Shown: in pieces, positions 25,496 through 34,427 of the stretch | How the letters are laid out: each line of letters opens with the position of its first letter | Numbering within the stretch: position 1 is the stretch's first letter | Origin: JARRKU01 sp963675565 | Lineage (GTDB): Bacteria; Desulfobacterota; Desulfobacteria; Desulfobacterales; Desulfosarcinaceae | Length of the DNA: 64,000 nucleotides | Reading direction: 5' to 3' | NCBI GenBank assembly: GCA_963675565.2 | Contig: CAXXYD010000004.1 | Span: forward strand, 2,046,001 to 2,110,000 | Made by a program: the position numbers and the translations under genes | The notes under the pieces: generated by a model | Seen by the model: the letters and a program-made list of their open reading frames with translations, nothing else | Database searches by the model: none | Told to the model about the DNA's origin: nothing

Positions 25496-25933
25496 ATGGA
25501 AATTATTTCACCGGCAAAACCCGGTAAATCGTTGATGGTGGGAATAAATCGATTGGCTGCGCAGCTCGGCGATACAGCGCACGCCGTTTCAGTGGACCGG
25601 ATCAGCCGGATCATCGATTCGGAAAACATCCACCTGCTGGTGGCCGTGGACCAAGGTGTGGTTTTGGGCATGCTCACCCTGGTGCTGTATCTCATTCCGA
25701 CGGCAACACGCGCGGTCATCGAAGATGTGGTGGTGGATTCATCCGCCCGCGGCAGGGGTGTGGGTCGGGCGCTCGTTCATCGTGCCCTGGTTCGGGCCGA
25801 AGCGCTGGGCGCAGACACTGTCGCCCTGACGTCCGCGCCCTGGCGCGATGCGGCCAACCGCCTTTACAGCAGAATGGGATTTGAAAAAAGGGAGACCAAT
25901 GTCTATCGTTACGTTTTGCGGCGGGACGGGTGA
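25496..25933 (+). CDS. GNAT-family N-acetyltransferase
   Basis: A 145-residue GNAT acetyltransferase. The acetyl-CoA pyrophosphate loop is R-G-R-G-V-G-R-A near residue 82-89, preceded by the IEDVVVDSSA strand. The closing AANRLYSRMGFEKRETNVYRY is typical. It divides from moaE and starts the rightward group that continues with thiM after 31 bp. Acceptor unknown. Confidence 0.85.
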   Translation: MEIISPAKPGKSLMVGINRLAAQLGDTAHAVSVDRISRIIDSENIHLLVAVDQGVVLGMLTLVLYLIPTATRAVIEDVVVDSSARGRGVGRALVHRALVRAEALGADTVALTSAPWRDAANRLYSRMGFEKRETNVYRYVLRRDG

Positions 25934-25964
25934 CTGCTCTCATAACAGAAGCGGAGAATTCAAA

Positions 25965-26762
25965 ATGAAAGATTTGGCTGTCAACCTGCTTGAAAAGATT
26001 CGCAGCACTGCACCATTGGTGCACAACATTACCAACTATGTGGTCATGAATTCCTCGGCCAATATCCTGCTGGCTGTGGGGGCTTCGCCGGTGATGGCCC
26101 ATTGCGAAGCGGAAGTCGAGGAGATGGTTGCCATTGCCGGTGCATTGGTGCTCAATATCGGAACCTTGCAGGAAGACTGGGTGGCATCGATGATCACCGC
26201 CGCCAGGGCTGCCAATAAACGGGGCATTCCGATCATTCTGGACCCGGTGGGTGCCGGTGCAACCGCCCTGCGCACCGAAGCCGTGCGCAAAATAATGGAA
26301 GCCGCCGCCATATCCGTGTTGCGGGGAAATGCTTCCGAGGTCCTTTCTCTGGGGTCTGAAAATGTCACTACAAAAGGTGTTGATGCTTCAGTGGGCGTAA
26401 CCGATGAAGTGGTGGCGGCGGCTGGACAAATCGCCCTTGAAAAAAAATGCATTGTGGCCATTTCCGGAGAACAGGATTGTATTACGGATGGCAAACGCAT
26501 GTTCAGAGTCTCCAACGGGCATCCCCTGATGACCAAAGTTACCGGTATCGGTTGCGGCCTGTCTGCGGTATGCGGGGCCTTCTGTGCCGTTTCCGGAGGC
26601 GCGCTGCTGGAGGCAACCGCGGCTGCTTTAGGGTATTATGGTCTCTGTGGCGACTTGGCCGCCCGCATCAGCGATAAACCGGGCAGTTTTGCCATTGCTT
26701 TTATAGACAGCCTCTATTGCACCGGCGCCGATCAGATCCAGACCTTGCTGAAGATAAGCTGA
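25965..26762 (+). CDS. thiM: Hydroxyethylthiazole kinase
   Basis: A 265-residue ThiM that phosphorylates 4-methyl-5-(2-hydroxyethyl)thiazole in thiamine salvage. PLVHNITNYVVMNSSAN is the substrate region, LDPVGAGAT lies in the middle, and the anion hole with catalytic cysteine is TGIGCGLSA (usually TGTGC). Start at 25965 (MKDLAVNLL) with GGAG upstream; the frame is open earlier but overlaps the GNAT gene. No TPP riboswitch is visible in the 31-bp gap. thiE and thiD are absent nearby. Confidence 0.95.
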   Translation: MKDLAVNLLEKIRSTAPLVHNITNYVVMNSSANILLAVGASPVMAHCEAEVEEMVAIAGALVLNIGTLQEDWVASMITAARAANKRGIPIILDPVGAGATALRTEAVRKIMEAAAISVLRGNASEVLSLGSENVTTKGVDASVGVTDEVVAAAGQIALEKKCIVAISGEQDCITDGKRMFRVSNGHPLMTKVTGIGCGLSAVCGAFCAVSGGALLEATAAALGYYGLCGDLAARISDKPGSFAIAFIDSLYCTGADQIQTLLKIS

Positions 26763-26882
26763 CGGCAGGACGCATGATGCCGAATATGCGTCGATAGATA
26801 ATCCCTTGCCATTCCCGCAAAGGCTGCTATAACGTCTGGAGAAGTCAATCTATCCGTCAACCCTAAGCAGGCAGGCGTGATC

Positions 26883-27422
26883 ATGGGTGAAGCAAAACAA
26901 ATTCTGGACAGCGTGGAAATCGATCGCATCCTCAAGCGGATGGCCTGTGAAATCCTGGAAAATCACGGCAAAACGGGCAACCTGGCATTGATTGGAATTC
27001 ACACCCGCGGCGTATTCCTGGCCAATCGTCTTCAAAAGCACATCAAGGCGTTCGACGGTGGAGAAATTGCGGTGGGCAAAATCGATATCACCCTCTACCG
27101 GGACGACTGGACCCAGATGAGTGCCCAGCCAGTGGTCAAAACCACGGATATTGCCTTTACCGTGGACAACAAGCAACTCATATTGGTGGATGACGTTCTT
27201 TACACCGGCCGCACGGTTCGTGCCGCCATGGATGCCGTGATCGATTTCGGCAGGCCATCCCGTATCGAGTTGGCCGTACTGGTGGACCGCGGCCATCGGG
27301 AGTTGCCTATTCAAAGTAATTATACCGGGTACTGCATCAAAACCCAACGCTCGGAAATGATCAATGTGCTGATGTCGGAGAGCGACGACAGAGACGAAGT
27401 CACCCTGACCACAGCGGCCTGA
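26883..27422 (+). CDS. pyrR: PyrR: pyr operon regulator / uracil phosphoribosyltransferase
   Basis: A 179-residue PyrR, a PRTase-fold protein that binds pyr mRNA leaders and can make UMP from uracil and PRPP. The PRPP loop is LILVDDVLYTGRTVRAA, with IGIHTRGVFLA and DITLYRDD earlier and VDRGHRELPI later. Start ATG 26883 (MGEAKQI), although GTG 26877 two codons earlier is possible. No pyr biosynthetic gene or recognisable PyrR-binding leader is adjacent, so its target lies elsewhere. Confidence 0.94.
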   Translation: MGEAKQILDSVEIDRILKRMACEILENHGKTGNLALIGIHTRGVFLANRLQKHIKAFDGGEIAVGKIDITLYRDDWTQMSAQPVVKTTDIAFTVDNKQLILVDDVLYTGRTVRAAMDAVIDFGRPSRIELAVLVDRGHRELPIQSNYTGYCIKTQRSEMINVLMSESDDRDEVTLTTAA

Positions 27423-27446
27423 CGGACGAAAGGACACGCAAGGGCC

Positions 27447-27953
27447 ATGGGCCATCATGAACATCGCGCCAACGCCCCCCGATCTTTGGATGTGGCGGTA
27501 TTGAGCATTTCCACAACCCGGTCCCTGAAAACAGACACCAGCGGTCAGTGGATCGCCGCCAAAACGGTGGAAGCGGGTCACCGGCTGGTGGCCCATTCGG
27601 TGGTTACGGACGACATCGCGGCCATTCGGCGCGAGATGACGCATCTGCTCGCCGATCATGCCCCCCATGCCGTCATCGCCACCGGCGGTACCGGTATCAG
27701 CCCCCGGGATGTCACTATCGAAGCCATCAAGCCCCTGTTTACAAAAGAGTTGACGGCCTTTCCCATCCTGTTCACCCAACTCAGCTGCGTGGAAATCAAT
27801 ACGGCGGCGATGCTTTCCCGGGCCGCGGCCGGCATTATCGGCAAAACGGTGGTTTTCTGCCTGCCGGGCAGCCTCAACGCCTGCAAATTGGCCTGCAAAA
27901 CGCTGATCTTACCCGAGTTGGGTCATCTGATCCGGCACATCACGGAAAAATAG
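27447..27953 (+). CDS. moaB: MoaB/MogA-family molybdopterin adenylyltransferase
   Basis: A 168-residue protein of the MoaB/Mog family, which adenylates molybdopterin before metal insertion. ATGGTGISPRDVT is the nucleotide-binding signature, with LPGSLNACKLA near the C-terminus. The histidine-containing N-terminus (MGHHEHRANAPRS) is probably disordered. It follows pyrR by 24 bp and converges on the ferredoxin gene. Together with moaC and moaE it shows active molybdopterin/tungstopterin synthesis. Confidence 0.9.
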   Translation: MGHHEHRANAPRSLDVAVLSISTTRSLKTDTSGQWIAAKTVEAGHRLVAHSVVTDDIAAIRREMTHLLADHAPHAVIATGGTGISPRDVTIEAIKPLFTKELTAFPILFTQLSCVEINTAAMLSRAAAGIIGKTVVFCLPGSLNACKLACKTLILPELGHLIRHITEK

Positions 27954-28022
27954 CGGGTCAAAAGCCTATATTCTTCGGACTGTTGAGGTGATAAGGGGCT
28001 CAAAGGGGACCCATCTTCGGAT

Positions 28023-28238
28023 TTACAGGCAGGAACTATGGCTGATGGCCTTCTCCGGACAAACCGCAACGCAGGTGCAGCATTCGACGCAATCGTCGAT
28101 ACGCGCCGCAACCGCCTTTCCGTCGACAATATCATAAACTTCACCGGGACAGTTTTCAGCACAATCGCCATGGCCTGTACACAAGTCGTAATTCACACGG
28201 ATGGTCACATCGTCGTTTTTCCAGGTCTGAATCGCCAT
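28023..28238 (-). CDS. 2[4Fe-4S] ferredoxin
   Basis: A 71-residue bacterial ferredoxin with two cluster motifs, CTGHGDCAENCP and CVECCTCVAVCP. The first has an extra residue (CxxxxxCxxxC), as in some low-potential ferredoxins where one ligand of the set is displaced. Start at 28238 (MAIQTW) because AAGGAGAAACGT precedes it. It follows pabBC by 32 bp on the same strand and may be co-transcribed, although no functional link to folate is known. Confidence 0.88.
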   Translation of the reverse strand: MAIQTWKNDDVTIRVNYDLCTGHGDCAENCPGEVYDIVDGKAVAARIDDCVECCTCVAVCPEKAISHSSCL

Positions 28239-28270
28239 ACGTTTCTCCTTGTGGGTTGATTTCTCGGGTG

Positions 28271-30532
28271 TCATGCATTCCATAGGGGAATAACGCGATC
28301 ATTGAGGGCTTTGCACAGGGCGGCATCGACGGGCCGTGAATGATGATCGATGGCCGCGACGGAAACTGCGCCCATGAGTGCATTGGTCGCCAGAACCTGA
28401 CGGGCTGAAAGGAGCTCGTCCGGGAACACCGGGCGGGTGATGTTAACGTGGCCCAAAGCACCCAGTGCCCGGCTGATGACATTGGCCATCACACCGGGGA
28501 GCGATGCCGGAGATAGCGGTTGGACCACCTCGCGGTCGTTGACCAGCAGCAGGCTGGCGCTGTTGGTTTCGGATATTGAACCGTCCGGGTTGAGGATCAA
28601 TGCTTCATCGAAACCATTGTCACGGGCCCATTGCCCGGCATGCAGGTAATACAGGTAGTTTAAAGTCTTATGGGCCGCCCAGGGGGTCTGGCGGGGATGG
28701 GGGTAGGTTCCCAGGTGGAGACCGTCGCTGCCGATATCATTGAGCCGGTGGGTGTAGGGGCGGGCGGAAACCACCAGTGTGTGGTCCCAGGGCGTCACGG
28801 TTCGGCTGCCGCGGGTGGCCAGAACTTTAACGGCAGCGCATTGCGTGTCCAGTCCGTTGGCCGCAATCACCTGGCCAATGATTTCATGCCAGCTCAAATC
28901 TGGCGGCGGGCCCGGCATCAGCGCTTTCCAGGTCTGTTGAAAACGGTCCAAATGATCCGCCAGTAGGGGAATGGTTCCGGCATCAACGCGGATGGTTTCA
29001 AAAAAACCGTTTCCATAAAGCAGACCCTGGTCCGTTACCGGAACGGCGGCGGTGTCGGCAGGCACCAGTCGACCATTGAGCCACACAACGGGCGCCGGAT
29101 CGTCCGTTGCCCATTCCGTACAGGCCGTCGACAAGGTGCGGCCTTTGTGCAGGGTCTCTTCATACTCGGCCGTCGGGTCGGAGTCAAATACGATGCCGCC
29201 GCCCACAGAATACGTGAGGGTCTCATTGAGAAGCGTGGCCGTGCGAATGGCAATGGACAGATCCATGGTGCGGTGGAAACTGAAGTAGCCGATACTGCCG
29301 CAATAAACATGGCGCCGGGCGCTTTCCAGCTCATCGATGATTTCCATGGCGCGCACTTTGGGGCAACCGGTAATGGAACCACCGGGAAAGGCGGCTTCAA
29401 CGAGATCCACCGAATCCCTGCCCTCTCCCAGCTCCCCCTCCACCAGAGAAACCAGATGGTACACATTCCGGTAAGCCTCCATGCGCTTGTGCTCGGCGAC
29501 GCGCACCGACCCTGCGGTGCAGACTTTACCGATATCGTTGCGCAGTAAATCCACGATCATGGAAAGTTCGGCGGCGTCTTTGTGGCTGTCGGCCAGCTCC
29601 CGCCGCATGGCCAGGTCTTGTTCACGGTCGGTGCCCCGGGGGCGCGTGCCCTTGATGGGTCGCGCTTCCACCCGTGTGCCGCTGCGCTGCAGGAAGCGTT
29701 CGGGGGATGTGGAGATGATCTGGTGGTCGCCGGCCTGCACAAAGGCAAAGAACGGGGCCGGGTTTCGGGCATAGAGGCGGCTGAAGAGTTCAAATCCGTT
29801 GCCGTGGAACGGCACCTGAAATCGCTGGGACAGGTTAACCTGGTATACATCGCCAGCCCCGATGTAGTCGATCACCTGGCCGACGGCGGCTTCATAAGCG
29901 TCCTGGGAAAAATTGGACCTGAGCGCCCGGGTTCCGCCTGCGGCGCAGGAGCGCATGGGCACGGGTGCATTCATGATGTTTTTGAACCGCGCCAAAGTCG
30001 CATCTACATCGGTACCCCGGGCGGTTCGCCGGGGCACCACCAGCCGGGCGGTGGAATCGTTCTTGTCTTGGACCACCAGCACGGATGGGGCATAGAGCAG
30101 CATGTCGGGCAACTGCAGATCGTCCACGCAGGTCCGGGGCAGATTTTCCAGGCAGTCCTTCAGGTCATAGGCCAGATAGCCCATCAATCCGGCAGCCATG
30201 GGCTGCGGCAGGCCCGCCTGGGGCATGGCAAAACGGTCCAGCACGGATCGCAGGACGGTAAAGGGGCTGGCTTCAACGGTCAGGGTCGACCCGTCCATAT
30301 CGATGGCGACTTCGCCTCTTTTTGCGTTGAGGGTCAGCCAGGGCAGCGCGCCCATGAGATGGTAACGCGAACAATCCAGATCGGTGCCGCTGAGCAGGAC
30401 CACCGTGCCGGGTATATCTGCAAAACGTGCCGCCATGGTCTCGAATTCTTCTTCGAGATGCAGGGGTTCCACATGAACCCCGTTCAAGGCCGCGGAGCGG
30501 CCTAGAACATTATCCAGTGCGCTTGCAGTCAT
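28271..30532 (-). CDS. pabBC: Fused aminodeoxychorismate synthase I (PabB) and lyase (PabC)
   Basis: A 753-residue bifunctional protein for p-aminobenzoate synthesis. Residues 1-480 are the chorismate-binding PabB domain (GAGDVYQVNLSQRF, PIKGTRPRG, ELSMIVDLLRNDIG, AAFPGGSITGCPKVRAMEII, GGGIVFDSD). From about 490 on is a class IV PLP lyase (VTDQGLLYGNGFFETIR, a conserved HKTLNYLYYL lysine and ETNSASLLLV). PIKGTRPRG has the lysine of PabB-type enzymes, supporting aminodeoxychorismate rather than anthranilate. It overlaps the 3' end of pabA by 23 bases, so the whole PABA route is encoded as one unit. Confidence 0.94.
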   Translation of the reverse strand: MTASALDNVLGRSAALNGVHVEPLHLEEEFETMAARFADIPGTVVLLSGTDLDCSRYHLMGALPWLTLNAKRGEVAIDMDGSTLTVEASPFTVLRSVLDRFAMPQAGLPQPMAAGLMGYLAYDLKDCLENLPRTCVDDLQLPDMLLYAPSVLVVQDKNDSTARLVVPRRTARGTDVDATLARFKNIMNAPVPMRSCAAGGTRALRSNFSQDAYEAAVGQVIDYIGAGDVYQVNLSQRFQVPFHGNGFELFSRLYARNPAPFFAFVQAGDHQIISTSPERFLQRSGTRVEARPIKGTRPRGTDREQDLAMRRELADSHKDAAELSMIVDLLRNDIGKVCTAGSVRVAEHKRMEAYRNVYHLVSLVEGELGEGRDSVDLVEAAFPGGSITGCPKVRAMEIIDELESARRHVYCGSIGYFSFHRTMDLSIAIRTATLLNETLTYSVGGGIVFDSDPTAEYEETLHKGRTLSTACTEWATDDPAPVVWLNGRLVPADTAAVPVTDQGLLYGNGFFETIRVDAGTIPLLADHLDRFQQTWKALMPGPPPDLSWHEIIGQVIAANGLDTQCAAVKVLATRGSRTVTPWDHTLVVSARPYTHRLNDIGSDGLHLGTYPHPRQTPWAAHKTLNYLYYLHAGQWARDNGFDEALILNPDGSISETNSASLLLVNDREVVQPLSPASLPGVMANVISRALGALGHVNITRPVFPDELLSARQVLATNALMGAVSVAAIDHHSRPVDAALCKALNDRVIPLWNA

Positions 30533-31127
30533 GCAATTTTTCCATGGGTCCTTGGGCCAGATAGTTTTCCACCAGGCGAAACCCGTGATCGGTCATGAAG
30601 CTTTCAGGGTGGAACTGAACCCCGTGAAGGGGATACCTGCGATGGGAGATTCCCATGATGGTCTGATCTTTGGTGCGGGCGGTAATGGTCAATTCGCCCT
30701 GCAGCGCTCCCGGATCCGGTTCGATGACCAGCGAGTGATAGCGGGCGGCCCTGAACGGGGAGGGCAGCCCTTGGAACAATTCCTGGGCGTTATGGTAAAC
30801 GGCGCTGGTTTTGCCGTGCAGCGGATGCACGGAACGCACCGTTTGTCCGCCGAATACTTCGTTGATGCACTGCATGCCCAAACAAACGCCCAGAAGCGGC
30901 ACCCGTTTGTACCAGTTCTTGATCAAGGGCATGGAGATACCGGCGTGCCGGGGATCTTTGGGTCCCGGGCTGATCAGGATATAGTCCGGTGCAATGGCCT
31001 CAACCTGTTCGAGGTCGATTTTGTCGCTGCGGAAAACCCTTACGTTGAGCGGAAAGCAACGAAACATTTGCACCAGATTGTAGGTGAACGAGTCGTAGTT
31101 GTCGATAACGAGTAAAGTGGTTGTCAT
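30510..31127 (-). CDS. pabA: Aminodeoxychorismate/anthranilate synthase glutamine amidotransferase
   Basis: A 205-residue class I amidotransferase that supplies ammonia to PabB. DNYDSFTYNLVQMF at the start, the ISPGPKDP oxyanion strand, the nucleophile GVCLGMQ and GVQFHPES with the catalytic His and Glu are all present. The neighbour pabBC decides for PabA over TrpG, although such subunits can serve both. Its 5' leader holds a promoter and a terminator. Confidence 0.93.
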   Translation of the reverse strand: MTTTLLVIDNYDSFTYNLVQMFRCFPLNVRVFRSDKIDLEQVEAIAPDYILISPGPKDPRHAGISMPLIKNWYKRVPLLGVCLGMQCINEVFGGQTVRSVHPLHGKTSAVYHNAQELFQGLPSPFRAARYHSLVIEPDPGALQGELTITARTKDQTIMGISHRRYPLHGVQFHPESFMTDHGFRLVENYLAQGPMEKLHDCKRTG

Positions 31128-31145
31128 AACCCCGCGCCCTCTCCT

Positions 31146-31180
31146 AAAAAAAAGGCCACCCCAAGCGAGTCTGGGTGGCC
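31146..31180 (-). terminator. Intrinsic terminator in the pabA leader (attenuator candidate)
   Basis: On the - strand GGCCACCC (31180-31173) pairs with GGGTGGCC (31161-31154) and is followed by eight T residues. It lies 19 bp before the pabA ATG and about 65 nt after the predicted transcription start, with no gene upstream that it could end. It would therefore control entry into pabA-pabBC. Confidence 0.7.
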
Positions 31181-31210
31181 GAGCCTATTGCATAACTCAC
31201 GTCAGCGCCA

Positions 31211-31278
31211 GGATCGAATCGGTGGCGCCGAATTGTATGTTGTTCCTGTCTGATAAACGATATCGAGCTTGGCGTCAA
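31211..31278 (-). promoter_or_regulatory. pabA promoter and structured leader
   Basis: On the - strand TTGACG (31278-31273), a 17-bp spacer and TATCAG (31255-31250) predict a start near 31243. The leader then forms GCGCCA-loop-TGGCGC (about 31228-31203), ahead of the terminator hairpin. No leader peptide rich in Trp or Phe is evident, so ligand- or protein-controlled attenuation is more likely than ribosome-controlled. Confidence 0.5.
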
Positions 31279-31547
31279 GGCCCTTATAAGCGCACGGATA
31301 CCCCGAAAAACCATGCTGACCGCGTCAAATACCGGCGACCGATGGACGCTGCCACCCGGTTGTCGAGGCAAATGCCGGATGTGCAATAAAAGTCTGCCGG
31401 TAGATCTTCTTTCCACCAACGGGGCATTGGTTTTTGACCGTTGATAGTGCCGATCATTCTGGCGCCGCATGTACAATCAACATCCAACATGGTAATAAGA
31501 GCGCCAAAGTGTTTGCCTCTAAACCAGCAATCGAAGACTGATACGCC
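31279..31547. other. Gap between divergent pabA and glycosyltransferase genes
   Basis: About 270 bp upstream of the pab promoter with no gene on either strand that I can support. The right end contains the start region of the next gene (CAGCAATCGAAGACTGATACGCC before the ATG), without a strong ribosome site. Confidence 0.3.
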
Positions 31548-32855
31548 ATGACACTTTATCGGCAGTTGATCCTGTTCGGCCGTTACCCCGTTCCCGGCCG
31601 GACCAAAACCCGCTTGATCCCGGCGCTCGGACCTCTGGGCGCGGCAGATCTGCAGCGCCGGATGACCGAACATTGTCTGGATACGATTTTGGCATGCAAT
31701 CTGCCGGCAGGTGTGGCTTTTTATTACACCGGCGGACATCGCGAGCGGGTGCATCGCTGGCTGGGAAAGTACGGCCTTGATTTGAAGCCCCAGAAAGGCA
31801 AAGACCTGGGAGAGCGCATGCAGTCCGCCGCCCAATGTGCTCTGGAGGGCAAGTACCGGCAGGTGGTGATGGTTGGAACCGACCTTCCCGCTTTGTCCGC
31901 GCACCACCTGCAAACTGCCTTTGACGCTCTGCAGGATCATGATCTGGTAATCGGCCCAAGCCGGGACGGCGGATACTGGCTCATCGGGATGAGCCGGCCG
32001 GCGGCTGTTTTTGATTCCATCGACTGGGGGTCCTCCCGCGTGTTTGCCCAAACCATGGGCGCCGCCCGGCGGCTTGGGTTGAAGACGGCACTGCTGCCGG
32101 TGTTGAACGACATCGATACCGCTGCGGATCTGGAAGCGTGGCAACCCGGAGGGCTTTGGCAACGCCCCTATCTATCCGTCATTATTCCGGCCCTAAACGA
32201 GGCCGAATCCATCGGAAGAACCATTGAAGCCGCCAGATCACCGGATTGTGAAATCATCGTTGCCGATGGCGGCAGTACCGATGAAACCGTTGTCCTGGCC
32301 CGTGCCGCCGGGGCAACGGTGATTTGTGCGCCCCGCAGCCGTGCCCGGCAACAAAATGCCGCCGCTCTGGCGGCCCGAGGCCGGGTGCTGCTTTTTCTGC
32401 ATGCCGATACACGGCTTCCGCACAATTATGGCGCCCAAATATTTGAAACCCTGTTAAGCTCAAGGACCATCGCCGGAGCGTTCCGATTCAAAACCGATTA
32501 CCATCATCCGGGCATGCGGCTCATTGAAAAAGCGGTTCACTTTCGAGCCACCCTCTTGCAGATGCCTTACGGTGATCAGGCGCTGTTTTTGCCTGCAGCG
32601 GTTTTTGCGCATGCGGGTGGATTTCCGGATGTGGCCATCGCTGAAGACCTGGTCCTGGTGAGGCGGTTGACGCAGTTAGGACGCATCGGCATGGCCCCTG
32701 CCGCTGCGGTGACCTCGGGCCGGCGCTGGAAGGCCATCGGGATTTGGAGAACCACCCTTGTTAATTCTACGATTGCTGCTGCGGTGCTGTTCGGGGTAGA
32801 TCCGGGCCGCCTGGCGCCGCTATATCGGTTGTGGGTGAAAAAAGAGAAAAATTAA
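31548..32855 (+). CDS. Fused DUF2064 (TIGR04282) and GT2 (TIGR04283) glycosyltransferase
   Basis: A 435-residue two-domain protein. Residues 1-205 match the TIGR04282/DUF2064 nucleotidyl/glycosyltransferase-like family (FGRYPVPGRTKTRL, MVGTDLPAL, IGPSRDGGYWLIG). Residues 210-435 match the TIGR04283 GT2 family (SVIIPALNEAESI, VADGGSTDET, FLHADTRLP, GDQALFLP). The two are commonly adjacent separate genes and here are a single chain. The partners are thought to act in an undefined sugar or lipid modification; no membrane segment is evident. The radical SAM gene follows after 29 bp. Confidence 0.88.
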   Translation: MTLYRQLILFGRYPVPGRTKTRLIPALGPLGAADLQRRMTEHCLDTILACNLPAGVAFYYTGGHRERVHRWLGKYGLDLKPQKGKDLGERMQSAAQCALEGKYRQVVMVGTDLPALSAHHLQTAFDALQDHDLVIGPSRDGGYWLIGMSRPAAVFDSIDWGSSRVFAQTMGAARRLGLKTALLPVLNDIDTAADLEAWQPGGLWQRPYLSVIIPALNEAESIGRTIEAARSPDCEIIVADGGSTDETVVLARAAGATVICAPRSRARQQNAAALAARGRVLLFLHADTRLPHNYGAQIFETLLSSRTIAGAFRFKTDYHHPGMRLIEKAVHFRATLLQMPYGDQALFLPAAVFAHAGGFPDVAIAEDLVLVRRLTQLGRIGMAPAAAVTSGRRWKAIGIWRTTLVNSTIAAAVLFGVDPGRLAPLYRLWVKKEKN

Positions 32856-32884
32856 GCATCGGTGTTGGTTCGGACGGCAAGACC

Positions 32885-34180
32885 ATGACTCAAACGTTAA
32901 AATATATTACTGCAGTGGTTGCCAATGACAAGGGGAAAATTTTTGACCTTGCCGGCTATGGTGCGGTTGGCGCCAGCGGCCCCCTGAGGGATTGCCTTTC
33001 TGTGGAGACCACCCGGAACCTGCCCTACGGCAGCGAACTGATGTACCTGCCGGATCGTATTCCTCTGGTGTACGATCCCCGGATCCAGTGTGTGGTTCCC
33101 ATGGCGGAGAACCCCTATGAGCCGGGTGAACCCATTTTCCCGGTGGCCGCCTTCAATTCCCCCGGTTATGTGTTGTCCCGCACAAGTGCTTATCAAGAGA
33201 AAGAAGGTGCCGGCTTTTTGCCGCTTTTTTCGTATGGTGCCGTAGGCTGGCACCGTCGGGGATTTCGTTCGGCGGTCATTCAGGTGGATACCGAACCGCG
33301 CCAGGATCTGAGACAAATGCCGGTGGAAAAGGTCAGGGCCGGTGTTCGCCGCATGCGCCGCCTGCTCCCGGATAACCGGTTGTGCCGCCATCTGGAAAAG
33401 TGCGCCCTGACATACGGCTGCCCTGCCGGTAAGAATTTTTTCCTGGGTCGCTACGAAGCGCCCCTGCCGACGGCAACAACCTGCAACGCCCGCTGCCTGG
33501 GCTGTATCTCCCTGCAGCCGGATGACGGTATCCCCTGCAGCCAGAACCGCATCACCTTTACGCCCGATCCCGGGGAAATTGCCGCGGTGGCACTTGAGCA
33601 TATCCGCCGCGTTCGACGGGCGGTGGTCAGCTTCGGCCAGGGGTGTGAAGGAGATCCCTTGACCGCTGTCGATGCCATCGCCGATGCCATCCGCCGGATT
33701 CGCCGATCCACTCAGGCGGGCACCATCAACATGAACACCAACGGCAGCCAGCCAGATAAAATCGCTCTGCTGCTGGATGCCGGGTTGGACAGTCTGCGCA
33801 TCAGTATGAACAGTTTTCGTCAAGCCTGCTATCAGGCCTATTTCAGACCCAGAGGATATCGATTCGAACAGGTGGCGACAGGTATTGGCCTGGCGCTGTC
33901 GAGAGGTGCGCATGTTGCCATCAACTACTTAAACTGTCCGGGAATTACCGATACGCCCGAAGAATGGGAAGCTTTGCAAGGGTTTATATCACGGCTTCCC
34001 ATACAGATGATTCAATGGCGCAACCTTAATTTCGACCCGAACCGCTATGTTCAAATCATGAACCAAGCCGCCGCCCACAGCATGCCTATGGGAATGCACG
34101 TGCTGCTGGATAAAATCCGACGATCTTTTCCCAAACTGCGCCATGGTTATTTTAACCCGCCCGTCAGAAAAGAACCGTAA
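32885..34180 (+). CDS. Radical SAM protein linked to the DUF2064/GT2 fusion
   Basis: A 431-residue radical SAM enzyme with the cluster motif C-NAR-C-LG-C (in ATTCNARCLGCIS) and GQGCEGDPL, NMNTNGSQPD and SLRISMNS for SAM binding. An N-terminal part of about 200 residues precedes the barrel and holds several further cysteines (CRHLEKCALTYGCP) that could bind an auxiliary cluster. A GTG start at 32831 is possible, but ATG 32885 (MTQTLKYI) avoids overlap with the upstream gene. Product unknown; co-location with the glycosyltransferase fusion suggests a common pathway. Confidence 0.8.
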   Translation: MTQTLKYITAVVANDKGKIFDLAGYGAVGASGPLRDCLSVETTRNLPYGSELMYLPDRIPLVYDPRIQCVVPMAENPYEPGEPIFPVAAFNSPGYVLSRTSAYQEKEGAGFLPLFSYGAVGWHRRGFRSAVIQVDTEPRQDLRQMPVEKVRAGVRRMRRLLPDNRLCRHLEKCALTYGCPAGKNFFLGRYEAPLPTATTCNARCLGCISLQPDDGIPCSQNRITFTPDPGEIAAVALEHIRRVRRAVVSFGQGCEGDPLTAVDAIADAIRRIRRSTQAGTINMNTNGSQPDKIALLLDAGLDSLRISMNSFRQACYQAYFRPRGYRFEQVATGIGLALSRGAHVAINYLNCPGITDTPEEWEALQGFISRLPIQMIQWRNLNFDPNRYVQIMNQAAAHSMPMGMHVLLDKIRRSFPKLRHGYFNPPVRKEP

Positions 34181-34215
34181 AAGGTGCGGCCCTATTCTGA
34201 AAACAGCCGGTACCA

Positions 34216-34245
34216 TTGACACCCAAAACCGATTGAGGGTATAAA
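34216..34245 (+). promoter_or_regulatory. Sigma70-like promoter for the secreted protein gene
   Basis: TTGACA (34216-34221), 18-bp spacer, TATAAA (34240-34245). The predicted start near 34252 leaves an untranslated leader of about 175 nt before the ATG at 34428, which is long for so small a gene. Confidence 0.6.
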
Positions 34246-34427
34246 GTGGATTACAACCAATGGGTTGTGGAGACCAACGGAGCAGCATGGCTCCGGGCGG
34301 CAATCCACCTGCCAGGCGCCATTGAAGTATGGGGACACATTGCATTGTTCGCGGGCTTTTCGCCATCTCCCCCCAATTTTGCTTCGGCAGTGAAAAAGCC
34401 AGCGTATTGCCGGACTGAGGGGTTGCC

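Noticed and set aside
26850..27779. A 309-codon - strand frame across pyrR and moaB
   Set aside because: Antisense to two well-conserved genes; no motif.
29582..30505. A 307-codon + strand frame
   Set aside because: Antisense of pabBC; no family similarity.
31195..31240. A tRNA-like TTCGATC in the pabA leader
   Set aside because: No anticodon or acceptor stem can be formed around it; it is the loop of a GCGCCA/TGGCGC hairpin.
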